From the NCBI RefSeq assembly GCF_051020955.1, contig NW_027476111.1, positions 186,001 to 250,000 on the forward strand: 64,000 nt of DNA. The letters run 5' to 3'. The notes under the pieces are model-generated. The model searched no databases. It saw nothing but the letters and a program-made list of their open reading frames with translations, and was not told the origin of the DNA. Both the position numbers and the translations under genes were made by a program. Every line of letters starts with the position of its first letter. Within the stretch, counting starts at the first letter, position 1. The DNA is from Megalopta genalis (taxonomy: Eukaryota > Arthropoda > Insecta > Hymenoptera > Halictidae). Below are positions 7,876 to 17,300 of the stretch, in pieces.

Positions 7876-10800
7876 TCAGCTGCCCGGGGTTTCTCGGCGT
7901 GGGCGCGCACGCCGTCCCCGGGCACGTCGGGCGGGATCTGTAAGCTCCCGATCCCGCTCGGCAGCCTCCTTCCGCGACATAACCTCCTCGCAGAAAGAGA
8001 TTGCTGCCGCCCACTTCCCCGGGCCCTCCAGCATGGCCCCAACTAGGCTGGAGAGTGCGAGGTCGTGGCCGACTTCTCGTTTAAGGACTCGGCGCAGCGC
8101 TGAAAAGGCGGGACATTCCTCCAGCGTGTGCTGCGCCGAGTCTTCCTCCGCGCCACAATGGTGGCACACCGTCGTCGCTTCCCGCCCGATGCGACACAGG
8201 TAGACACCGAAGCAGCCATGCCCGGTGAACACCTGCGTCGCTCGGTAGGAGAGCCTGCCATGCCGTCTCTCCCGCCACGAGGTGAAGTGCGGCAGGAGAG
8301 CCCCGGGGACGCGCTCGCCGGCGTGGGAGCAAAGCTCGGCACGCCATCTGGCGAGCGCTAGTCTCCGGGCCTGGAGCTCAAAGCCCCCGACCATCTCTCG
8401 CTCCGGCGGGGCCCCTCGAGCACGGCTGGCGATGCTTGTGCGCCTATAAACATAGGCGCGCACCGCCGCCTGAAGCTCGAAGGGAAGTTCACCCGCCAGA
8501 GCAAGCGCCGCCACGGTAGACGTGGTGCGGTAACCTCTTATGAGGCGGATGGCCATCCGCCTCTGCAGCCGGCGCAACAACAGCGTGTTGCGCCGGCTGG
8601 TCATCACGTACGGCGCCCATATTGGGGCACCGTATAAGGCCATAGACCGCACCACCCCCAGGTATAGGCGGCGCACCAAATCTCCCGGTCCCCCGAGGTT
8701 GGGCAGCAGGCGGCCCAAAGAGGCCGCCGCCTTTTCGACTCGGGGGACGAGACGGTCGAGATGCGCATCGAAGCACCAGCGGCTGTCGAGGATCAGTCCG
8801 AGATATTTCAACTCGGACTTCACCTCGACGCAGGCTTCTCCAACACGGATCCACGATCTGGCCGGTGGCCGAGACCGAGGCCGTCCGTGGAACCAGACAG
8901 CCTCGGCCTTCTCTGGGGCTATTTTCAGCCCCAGATCGCGGATCCTCGCGACGACGGCTGCCACCGCAACCTCTGCTCGTCGGATGGTCCTCTCGAAGGT
9001 ACTCCCGACGGCGACCACCAACGTGTCGTCCGCGTAGCAGACGAGGGTGGCACCGTCGGGCAGGGAGGCCTTTTCCAGGACCGCGTTGTAACCCAGGTCC
9101 CACAGGAGCGGTCCTAATACGGACCCCTGTGGGACCCCGCGGTCCACTTCCCTCCTTATCATCCCGTACCGGCCCGGGTATTCGACCCACCTGTCCCGCA
9201 GGTAGGCCCCGATCACCCGCCTCAGATAGGGAGGCACCTGGTGTTCGACGAGGGCCCCCCTAATGGCGGACCAGGGCAGGGTGTTGAACGCATTGACGAT
9301 GTCAATGGACACCGCCAAGCACACCCCGCCCCTTGCCACGGCATTGTCCGAGAGGGACTTGAGGCGGTCGATTGCGTCGACCGTCGATCGCCCCTCCCGG
9401 AAGCCAAACTGGCAGTCCGCCAGATCTGGGCCGTCGCGGGACAGGTGTCTGGAGAGGCGGGCAACAATGATCTTCTCGAAGATCTTGCCCGCCTCATCCA
9501 GGAGACAAATGGGCCGGTACGCGGAGGGAGAATCCCCCGACCTCCCATCCTTCCTCAAGAGGACCATCCGACTTTCTCTCCATAGGTGGGGGAACGTCCC
9601 CGACCTTAGGAGCCCAGAGTAGAGGCTCCTCAGCCTCTCCCCCAGGACGCTCGCGGCGAGCAACCAGGCCCGGCCGGGGATACCGTCCGGCCCCGGGGCG
9701 GTATTCTTGCCCCGGAGCCATTTGACGACCGCGGCCATCTCCGCCGGCGCGACCTCAAGATCCGGGGACCACTCATGTTCCTCTGGCTCAGGGACGGGCC
9801 GGGACGCCTCCTCGCTAACGGGGAATAAAGCGCCCACGACCCGCCCGAGCAGCCCCGGATCCAGGATCTCCGTCACGGGGGGCGCCCAGGGACGTAATCG
9901 TCCCAATGCCATCTTGTATGGGCGCCCCCACGGATCTCGGTTCAGAGAGCCGAGGAGATCGCGCCAGGCCTGGTCCTTCGCTCGCCTGATGGCCAGCTGC
10001 AGGGCGACCACCTTCTCCCGATATCTCCCATACAGCTGGGCAGCCAGCACGTCGTCCGTACGTCGTCGTCGACGGGCGCGAGCGTACTGGCGTCGCGCGC
10101 GGACGCACTCGGTGCGTAATTCCGCTATTTCGCGCGACCACCAGTACACCGCCTTCCTCGGGAAGACCTTGGCCCGGGGCATGGCGACGTCGCAAACCGA
10201 CGTCATTGCGCCCCGGAACCAACGGGCCTCCCCATTCCCGTCGACTGGCCCGGCCGGTGTTGCTGGCCAGGCCACGACGTGTGCTGCCGCCATCAGAGCG
10301 TCCTGGTCGAGGCGCTTCAGCGCCCACCGCGGCTGAGGCGAACCTTCATCGGCGGGGCGACGACGGGGTGTCGATGGGGGGGCGGCGGAGAGATCGAGAA
10401 CTATGTATCTGTGGTCAGACAACGTCTCGACCCCTTCCGCCACCCTCCACCCCGTAATACGGCGCGCGGCCGGGGGCGTTGCCCACGAAAGGTCAACGAT
10501 GGACCCCCCGTTATGCCGCACGCACGTATGGACCGAGCCCGTGTTCAGGAGACGGAGCTCCAGTCCCGCCGCCCAATCCAGCACCTCCCGGCCCCTCGAA
10601 TCAGTCCCGGGGGAACCCCAAGCCGTGGCCTTGGCATTGAAGTCCCCCAGGACCAGCACCGGACGGGGATGGCAGCGAGAGACGCATCTCCCTACCCCGT
10701 CCAGATACTGCTCAAACTCTTCGAGGGACCACCTTGGAGGTGCGTATATCGCCACAACCGCGGTGCCGCCCCAATCGACGGCCACGTATCCCAGGCCGCG

Positions 10801-11019
10801 CTCGATAAGCGAGCACGGCGGGGACCCCGGCCTCCCAGCCCAAATAATCGCGGCGGAGCCAATCGAGTCCCCCATCCAGTGTGGATGTTTGGGGACCCTG
10901 TGCGGCTCCGCCACGACTGCCAACCCGGCACCCCGCTCGGCCAGGCATTGAAACAGGAGATCCTGCGCTCTGGCCGAGCAGTTGAGGTTAACTTGTATTA
11001 TCGGGCCCGGGGGCCCCAT
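7876..11019 (-). CDS. E2 ORF2: endonuclease / reverse transcriptase, 1047 aa
   Basis: All endonuclease and RT motifs and the CCHC finger are present, and length equals E1. It starts in the TAATG overlap with ORF1. Distinct residues include AKVFPRK near 284, VGALFPVSEEAS near 395-405, APAEMAAVVKWL near 424-435, GRAWLL at 449-454, HLWRES in place of DLWRES and GRSGDSP. Nearly all of this set reappears in E10, while the C-terminal third does not match E10, which points to exchange between copies. No residue expected to be essential is altered. Confidence 0.94.
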   Translation of the reverse strand: MGPPGPIIQVNLNCSARAQDLLFQCLAERGAGLAVVAEPHRVPKHPHWMGDSIGSAAIIWAGRPGSPPCSLIERGLGYVAVDWGGTAVVAIYAPPRWSLEEFEQYLDGVGRCVSRCHPRPVLVLGDFNAKATAWGSPGTDSRGREVLDWAAGLELRLLNTGSVHTCVRHNGGSIVDLSWATPPAARRITGWRVAEGVETLSDHRYIVLDLSAAPPSTPRRRPADEGSPQPRWALKRLDQDALMAAAHVVAWPATPAGPVDGNGEARWFRGAMTSVCDVAMPRAKVFPRKAVYWWSREIAELRTECVRARRQYARARRRRRTDDVLAAQLYGRYREKVVALQLAIRRAKDQAWRDLLGSLNRDPWGRPYKMALGRLRPWAPPVTEILDPGLLGRVVGALFPVSEEASRPVPEPEEHEWSPDLEVAPAEMAAVVKWLRGKNTAPGPDGIPGRAWLLAASVLGERLRSLYSGLLRSGTFPHLWRESRMVLLRKDGRSGDSPSAYRPICLLDEAGKIFEKIIVARLSRHLSRDGPDLADCQFGFREGRSTVDAIDRLKSLSDNAVARGGVCLAVSIDIVNAFNTLPWSAIRGALVEHQVPPYLRRVIGAYLRDRWVEYPGRYGMIRREVDRGVPQGSVLGPLLWDLGYNAVLEKASLPDGATLVCYADDTLVVAVGSTFERTIRRAEVAVAAVVARIRDLGLKIAPEKAEAVWFHGRPRSRPPARSWIRVGEACVEVKSELKYLGLILDSRWCFDAHLDRLVPRVEKAAASLGRLLPNLGGPGDLVRRLYLGVVRSMALYGAPIWAPYVMTSRRNTLLLRRLQRRMAIRLIRGYRTTSTVAALALAGELPFELQAAVRAYVYRRTSIASRARGAPPEREMVGGFELQARRLALARWRAELCSHAGERVPGALLPHFTSWRERRHGRLSYRATQVFTGHGCFGVYLCRIGREATTVCHHCGAEEDSAQHTLEECPAFSALRRVLKREVGHDLALSSLVGAMLEGPGKWAAAISFCEEVMSRKEAAERDRELTDPARRARGRRARPRRETPGS

Positions 11020-13211
11020 TACACAGCCGTGTCCATCGCCGTCACGGCCGCGGATGCGGTGGCGTCTGGGAATTTAGTGTCTCCATCCGCCCCCGCGGGC
11101 GCGGCGATAGCATCAGGCGGATCCGCCTTTTCGTTGCTGGCCATGGTGGTCGCTGCCTTGGCCATCGTGGTTTCCTTCCTTTTTTTAAGAAATCTGGCAG
11201 ACGGCCATTGGCCGCCTCCCTTGCCTCGCCCCGCACTGGCAGGACATGCCCGGCTGCCGAGGCGGTGACCAGACGGCTTGCCCGCACCCGCACAAAGCGG
11301 ACAATTGGGCGTGGCCGTACAGGCTGCCACCTTATGGTCCCGACTGCCGCATCTATAGCAGCAGTCGGACCTATCCTCGGCAGCAGTGCACCGCTGACTG
11401 GTGTGGCCAACACCAAGGCAACGGTAACACTGCAGAGGCCGGGCACTCAGGGCCTCCACGGCTGCCTGGGTCCAGCCGACGGTTATCCGGCCCGCGACAG
11501 CAACCTTGCGAGCGGCCACGGCAGGACATCGGACCCAGAGGGTGCCCAATCCCGAGGGGGAAGACCGGATTTCGCCGGTATTGATGTCCCCCTCGCTGCA
11601 CCCGCCCTCGCGGGCAACAGCCGCAGCGACCTCCGCCGGCGTGGTCGAATCGACCAGGCCGCGCACCCTAAGGTCAGCTTTTTTGACCGGACGCGCGACC
11701 TTTACGCCGGTGCCTGCCAGCGCTTCCGCCACTTTTGTGGCGAGGACGGTGGCCTTGGCGGCCCCATCGGTGCCAGGGACCTCCAAAATTAACCCCCCAG
11801 TCACCGCCCTTCGCGGCCTCAGCGAGGCGATGCCAATTTCTGCAAGGTCCACCTTGGACCTGGCAGTGGCCATCGCCTGCGCGTAAGTAATGTCCACGCC
11901 AGACGGAACCGTTATGGTAACCGCTGCTGTGCGTGGCGGTCGAGGAGGCAGGGGTGTCTTCCTGGGGGCCGCCGGGACCACCCGTCTTTTTTTATTATTC
12001 GCCGCCGCAGTGGCCTTGGCAGCCGCCTTTTTGGCCTTCCGGCCAACCACCTGGGACCACGCCTCCTGGGGTGGAGGCGCGGCGGAGGGTGGGGCCAATT
12101 CTGCTCGCGGTCGAGCGGGCTTCGTCTGGGCCGCTATAGCCGCCCCAGCTTTCCCACCTTTCTTCTTCTTCTTCGTCTTCCGCCGCACCCTGTCCGAAGA
12201 CTGTGAGGGGACGGACGGCCCAGGGGTCACCGATCGTAGGGCCGAGTCCGTTCGCGGCGCGAGCTCCTTCCTGAATGACGCCAATTTGGTGTCTATTAGG
12301 GCGCCTATTTGCGCCAGAAAATCTGCGGGCGCAGCCGCAGGTGATGGCGAGGACTTTTCTTGCCCGGAGCGTTGGCAGTCCCGGGCGCCGACGATCGGCG
12401 GCGTTACTGAGCCCTCTCCCGGGCGCCGTGGCGGAGGCATTGCGGCAGCAGCCGTTCTCGCCTCCACCACCTGCCGGAGCCGGGCCACCTCCGCCTGCAG
12501 CTCCGTCATTTGCCCCCTGAGGACGGCATTCTCGGCCTCCAGGGCACGCGTGGCGTCGGTAGCCGACCTAACCGCAAGCTCGGACACCCCCACCCTGCCG
12601 TTTAAAGCGGCCACCCTCAGGGCGCGGGCCAAGTTGCCCTTCAGCCCCTTCGAAACGCCGGAGATCCTGGCCACCTCATCCAGGCTCTCCAATATAGCGG
12701 CCGCGACATCCCGCGTCGGACGGTTGCGGAAATTTTCCGCGATATCCGTCTCGTCCGGGAGCGGAACGCTCGACCGCGATGGTCTCGGCACGGGGGCACC
12801 CGGGTCGAATATCGCCGCCACCTCCCTTGCCTCGGCCTCCAGCTGCGAAGCCTCGGCCAGCCTAAGTTTGGCCTCTGCGAGGCCAACATATTCGCCGGTC
12901 GTCGGCGGCCGTCCTCTCTTCCTCGCTGACGACGAGCCCGGGACACTCTGCGATGAGTGGTTTGAGGAGACAGAGAAATCTGACTCCTCCCCCTCATCGC
13001 ACTCACCAAGGCCCGCTGCGGTCCTCTTTCTGCCGCGTGTTGCCGAATGCCTCCGCGACACCGGCACAGTACATCTTTTGAGGCGCACGATAGGCCCGCG
13101 CACCTCCCCCTCACGCTCGTTTCCCCCCTCCCCGGTTGTTTGTGAAAAAGAATCCATAATTGGTCCCACGAGTGTGGTCGGAAAGAAGGTCACCCCGGGC
13201 AGAGCCGCCAT
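11019..13211 (-). CDS. E2 ORF1: Gag-like protein, 730 aa
   Basis: One residue longer than E1 because of an extra residue in the NNKKR stretch near 405. The three zinc knuckles are intact; the third has the form CAGAGKPSGHRLGSRAC, as in E3, E4 and E7. The N-terminus reads MDSFSQTT instead of MDSFKQIT. The lysine run is KTKKKKKGG. Start and in-frame upstream stop are as in E1. Confidence 0.92.
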   Translation of the reverse strand: MAALPGVTFFPTTLVGPIMDSFSQTTGEGGNEREGEVRGPIVRLKRCTVPVSRRHSATRGRKRTAAGLGECDEGEESDFSVSSNHSSQSVPGSSSARKRGRPPTTGEYVGLAEAKLRLAEASQLEAEAREVAAIFDPGAPVPRPSRSSVPLPDETDIAENFRNRPTRDVAAAILESLDEVARISGVSKGLKGNLARALRVAALNGRVGVSELAVRSATDATRALEAENAVLRGQMTELQAEVARLRQVVEARTAAAAMPPPRRPGEGSVTPPIVGARDCQRSGQEKSSPSPAAAPADFLAQIGALIDTKLASFRKELAPRTDSALRSVTPGPSVPSQSSDRVRRKTKKKKKGGKAGAAIAAQTKPARPRAELAPPSAAPPPQEAWSQVVGRKAKKAAAKATAAANNKKRRVVPAAPRKTPLPPRPPRTAAVTITVPSGVDITYAQAMATARSKVDLAEIGIASLRPRRAVTGGLILEVPGTDGAAKATVLATKVAEALAGTGVKVARPVKKADLRVRGLVDSTTPAEVAAAVAREGGCSEGDINTGEIRSSPSGLGTLWVRCPAVAARKVAVAGRITVGWTQAAVEALSARPLQCYRCLGVGHTSQRCTAAEDRSDCCYRCGSRDHKVAACTATPNCPLCAGAGKPSGHRLGSRACPASAGRGKGGGQWPSARFLKKRKETTMAKAATTMASNEKADPPDAIAAPAGADGDTKFPDATASAAVTAMDTAV

Positions 13212-13581
13212 ACCCGGGGAAGGCTAATACACCCGGGGGTCGCCAGGTACCCCGGGGTTGTCCGCTAACGATTGGTGCACCCACCAACCATAGCTGGCGC
13301 TTACTCCAGCTGCACCCTCATCACCGCGCAACACTGCTTGGGGCTAGGGATTTTTTAGAGAGGTTGTCATCCTCGCGGCCCGGCCGGTTAAGGCAAGACC
13401 CCCGTTCCTGTAAAACATGACCACAGGTTTACGGTATGTGTCCGACTTTAGTTGGCCCCTCACCTCAAGCCACTCCGGCATGGTAGAACCTGCCAGGGAA
13501 TAAATTCCCCGCCGGCACAGCCTTGAGGATCATTAGGGCACGAAGCCCCCCCACCACGACAAGGTAGCGGACACGGGGGGG
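13212..13581 (-). other. E2 5'UTR, 370 nt
   Basis: Same length and layout as E1, ending in C7; no gene seen. The TAGCTGG stem loses one pair here (CCAGCTG). Confidence 0.75.
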
Positions 13582-13629
13582 AACCTTGACATAACCTTGA
13601 CATAACCTTGACATAACCTTGACATAACC
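13582..13629. repeat. Telomere-like linker E2/E3, 4 units
   Basis: 48 nt: A, four perfect 11-bp units (13583-13626) and ACC, i.e. 4+44 nt between the C7 end of E2 and the T run of E3. Confidence 0.88.
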
Positions 13630-13639
13630 TTTTTTTTTT

Positions 13640-14156
13640 AATTTTACGTGGAGGAAATCTGCTCGCCAGACACCCCCGCCCCGCCCGGGGGAGCGGGACG
13701 AGGGTAGTGTGGGGTTTGACCCACTAAAACCTCCACGGCGACCTGAGGACGCAGGACCGATCGCTGGCGATTCAACGGGGGAGCCACGGGAACTCTTGAA
13801 GAACACTACCGCGGCTCCCCCTCGCCTGGCCGGCCATCAAGATGGTAACGATGGCCGGCCGCGTCCCGGGGGGAGATAAATCCTCCCCCCTAGAATCCAT
13901 TTAAATTCGGCGGCGCGAGGGGTCGCACCCCGCACCGCCCCGACACGGCGACCGCGCGATAGGTGACCAGGGCCCCCGCCCTGTTCACAGCGGCCGCCGG
14001 GGGGACGACGAGTATACTGGAGGAGGTTCACAATTAGTCCTCGCCTCCCTCAGGCGACTCGTCACCCCCCACTCCCAACAGTGGACGTCCTCCTCTGTTG
14101 GCGGGCGGCGGGCAATGAAACCAGCATATTCTGGTACACCCGCCGCCCGCCTACTC
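13640..14156 (-). other. E3 3'UTR, 517 nt
   Basis: No ORF supported. It carries the shorter AT patch (GGGGGGAGATAAATCC) shared with E11, and all three hairpins. Confidence 0.75.
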
Positions 14157-17100
14157 TCAGCTGCCCGGGGTTTCTCGGCGTGGGCGCGCACGCCGTCCCC
14201 GGGCACGTCGGGCGGGATCTGTAAGCTCCCGATCCCGCTCGGCAGCCTCCTTCCGCGACATAACCTCCTCGCAGAAAGAAATTGCTGCCGCCCACTTCCC
14301 CGGGCTCTCCAGCATGGCCCCAACTAGGCTGGAGAGTGCGAGGTCGTGGCCGACTTCACGTTTTAGGACTCGGCGCAGCGCTGAAAAGGCGGGACATTCC
14401 TCCAGCGTGTGCTGCGCCGAGTCTTCCTCCGCGCCACAATGGTGGCACACCGTCGTCGCTTCCCGCCCAATGCGACACAGGTAGACACCGAAGCAGCCAT
14501 GCCCGGTGAACACCTGCGTCGCTCGGTAGGAGAGCCTGCCATGCCGTCTCTCCCGCCACGAGGTGAAGTGCGGCAGGAGAGCCCCGGGGACGCGCTCGCC
14601 GGCGTGGGAGCAAAGCTCGGCACGCCATCTGGCGAGCGCTAGTCGCCGGGCCTGGAGCTCGAAGCCCCCGACCGTCTCTCGCTCCGGCGGGGCCCCTCGA
14701 GCACGGCTGGCGATACTAGTGCGCCTATAAACATAGGCGCGCACCGCCGCCTGAAGCTCGTAGGGAAGTTCTCCCGCCAGAGCAAGCGCCGCCACGGTAG
14801 ACGTGGTGCGGTATCCTCTTATGAGGCGGATGGCCATCCGCCTCTGCAGCCGGCGCAACAACAGCGTGTATCGCCGGCTGGTCATCACGTACGGCGCCCA
14901 TATTGGGGCACCGTATAAGGCCATAGACCGCACAACGCCCAGGTATAGGCGGCGCACCAAATCTCCCGGTCCCCCGAGGTTGGGCAGCAGGCGGCCCAAA
15001 GAGGCCGCCGCCTTTTCGACTCGGGGGACGAGACGGTCGAGATGCGCACCGAAGCTCCAGCGGCTGTCGAGGATCAGTCCGAGATATTTCAACTCGGACT
15101 TCACCTCGACGCAGGCTTCTCCAACCCGGATCCACGATCTCGCCGGTGGCCGAGACCGAGGCCGTCCGTGAAACCAGACAGCCTCGGCCTTCTCCGGGGC
15201 TATTTTCAGCCCCAGATCGCGGATCCTCGCGACGACGGCTGCCACCGCAACCTCTGCTCGTCGGATGGTCCTCTCGAAGGTACTCCCGACGGCGACCACC
15301 AACGTGTCGTCCGCGTAGCAGACGAGGGTGGCACCGTCGGGCAGGGAGGCCTTCTCCAGGACCGCGTTGTAACCCAGGTCCCACAGGAGCGGTCCTAAAA
15401 CGGACCCCTGCGGTACCCCGCGGTCCACTTCCCTCCGTATCATCCCGCACCGGCCCGGGTATTCAACCCACCTGTCCCGCAGGTAGGCTCCGATCACCCG
15501 CCTCAGATAGGGAGGCACCTGGTGATCGACGAGGGCCTCCCTAATGGCGGACCAGGGCAGGGTGTTGAACGCATTGACGATGTCAATGGACACCGCCAAG
15601 CACACCCCGCCCCTTGCCACGGCATTGTCCGAGAGGGACTTGAGACGGCCGATAGCATCGACCGTTGATCGCCCCTCCCGGAAGCCAAACTGGCAGTCCG
15701 CCAGATCGGGGCCGTCGCGGGACAGGTGTCTGGAGAGGCGGGCAACAATGATCTTCTCGAAGATCTTGCCCGCCTCATCCAGGAGACAGATGGGCCGGTA
15801 CGCGGAGGGTGAATCCCCCGGCCTCCCATCCTTCCTCAAGAGGACCATCCGACTTTCTCTCCATAGGTCAGGGAACGTCCCCGACCTCAGGAGCCCAGAG
15901 TAGAGGCTCCTCAGCCTCTCCCCCAGGACGCTCGCGGCGAGCAACCAGACCCGGCCGGGGATACCGTCCGGCCCCGGGGCGGTATTCTTGCCCCGGAGCC
16001 ATTTGACGACCCCGGCCATCTCCTCCGGCGCGACCTCAAGATCCGGGGACCACTCATGTTCCTCTGGCTCAGGGACGGGCCGCGACGCCTCCCCGCTAAC
16101 GGGGAATAAAGCGCCCACGACCCGCCCGAGCAGCCCCGGATCCAGGCTCTCCGTCAAGGGGGGCGCCCAGGGACGCAATCGTCCCAATGCCATCTTGTAT
16201 GGGCGCCCCCACGGATCTCGGTTTAGAGAGCCGAGGAGATCGCGCCAGGCCTGGTCCTTCGCTCGCCTGATGGCCAGCTGCAGGGCGACCACCTTCTCCC
16301 GATATCGCCCGTACAGCTGGGCAGCTAGAACGTCGTCCGTACGTCGTCGTCGACGGGCGCGAGCGTACTGGCGTCGCGCGCGGACGCACTCGGTGCGTAA
16401 CTCCGCTATCGCGCGCGACCACCAGTACACCGCCTTCCTCGGGAAGACCCTGGCCCGGGGCATGGCTACGTCGCAAATGGACGTCATTGCGCCACGGAAC
16501 CAATGGGCCTCCCCATTCCCGTCGACTGGCCCGGCCGGTGTTGCTGGCCAGGCCACGACGTGGGCCGCCGCCATCAGAGCGTCCTGGTCGAGGCGCTTCA
16601 GCGCCCACCGCGGTCGTGGCGAACCTTCATCGGCGGGGCGACGACGGAGTGTCGATGGTGGGGCGGCGGAGAGGTCGAGAACTATGTATCTGTGGTCAGA
16701 CAACGTCTCGACCCCTTCCGCCACCCTCCACCCCGTAATACGGCGCGCGGCCTGGGGCGTTGCCCACGAAAGGTCAACGATGGACCCCCCGTTATGCCGC
16801 ACGCACGTATGGACCGAGCCCGTGTTCAGGAGACGGAGCTCCAGTCCCGCCGCCCAATCCAGCACCTCCCGGCCCCTCGAATCAGTCCCGGGGGAACCCC
16901 AAGCCGTGGCCTTGGCATTAAAGTCCCCCAGGACCAGCACCGGACGGGGATGGCAGCGGGAGACGCATCTCCCTACCCCGTCCAGATACTGCTCAAACTG
17001 TTCGAGGGCCCACCTTGGAGGTGCGTATATCGCCACGACCGCGGTGCCGCCCCAATCAACGGCCACGTATCCCAGGCCGCGCTCGATAAGCGAGCACGGC

Positions 17101-17300
17101 GGGGACCCCGGCCTCCCAGCCCAAATAATCGCGGCGGAGCCAATCGAGTCCCCCATCCAGTGTGGATGTTTGGGGACCCTGTGCGGCTCCGCCACGACTG
17201 CCAACCCGGCACCCCGCTCGGCCAGGCATTGAAACAGGAGATCCTGCGCTCTGGCCGAGCAGTTGAGGTTAACTTGTATTATCGGGCCCGGGGGCCCCAT
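14157..17300 (-). CDS. E3 ORF2: endonuclease / reverse transcriptase, 1047 aa
   Basis: All catalytic motifs are intact. Copy-specific residues include RWALEQFEQYL in the endonuclease, IGRLKSL after the RT QFGF motif, SRWSFGAH at 747-753 (GAH also in E6) and LPYELQAA near 845. Begins in the TAATG overlap. No loss of a known essential residue is visible. Confidence 0.94.
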   Translation of the reverse strand: MGPPGPIIQVNLNCSARAQDLLFQCLAERGAGLAVVAEPHRVPKHPHWMGDSIGSAAIIWAGRPGSPPCSLIERGLGYVAVDWGGTAVVAIYAPPRWALEQFEQYLDGVGRCVSRCHPRPVLVLGDFNAKATAWGSPGTDSRGREVLDWAAGLELRLLNTGSVHTCVRHNGGSIVDLSWATPQAARRITGWRVAEGVETLSDHRYIVLDLSAAPPSTLRRRPADEGSPRPRWALKRLDQDALMAAAHVVAWPATPAGPVDGNGEAHWFRGAMTSICDVAMPRARVFPRKAVYWWSRAIAELRTECVRARRQYARARRRRRTDDVLAAQLYGRYREKVVALQLAIRRAKDQAWRDLLGSLNRDPWGRPYKMALGRLRPWAPPLTESLDPGLLGRVVGALFPVSGEASRPVPEPEEHEWSPDLEVAPEEMAGVVKWLRGKNTAPGPDGIPGRVWLLAASVLGERLRSLYSGLLRSGTFPDLWRESRMVLLRKDGRPGDSPSAYRPICLLDEAGKIFEKIIVARLSRHLSRDGPDLADCQFGFREGRSTVDAIGRLKSLSDNAVARGGVCLAVSIDIVNAFNTLPWSAIREALVDHQVPPYLRRVIGAYLRDRWVEYPGRCGMIRREVDRGVPQGSVLGPLLWDLGYNAVLEKASLPDGATLVCYADDTLVVAVGSTFERTIRRAEVAVAAVVARIRDLGLKIAPEKAEAVWFHGRPRSRPPARSWIRVGEACVEVKSELKYLGLILDSRWSFGAHLDRLVPRVEKAAASLGRLLPNLGGPGDLVRRLYLGVVRSMALYGAPIWAPYVMTSRRYTLLLRRLQRRMAIRLIRGYRTTSTVAALALAGELPYELQAAVRAYVYRRTSIASRARGAPPERETVGGFELQARRLALARWRAELCSHAGERVPGALLPHFTSWRERRHGRLSYRATQVFTGHGCFGVYLCRIGREATTVCHHCGAEEDSAQHTLEECPAFSALRRVLKREVGHDLALSSLVGAMLESPGKWAAAISFCEEVMSRKEAAERDRELTDPARRARGRRARPRRETPGS

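Larger units (their letters stand above)
7333..13581 (-). mobile_element. E2: full-length SART-like element
   Basis: This copy is complete from the A21 tail (T run 7333-7353) to the C7 5' end (13575-13581), with both ORFs open. The tail follows sense CACGTAAAATT, one T longer than most copies and shared with E3. Confidence 0.93.
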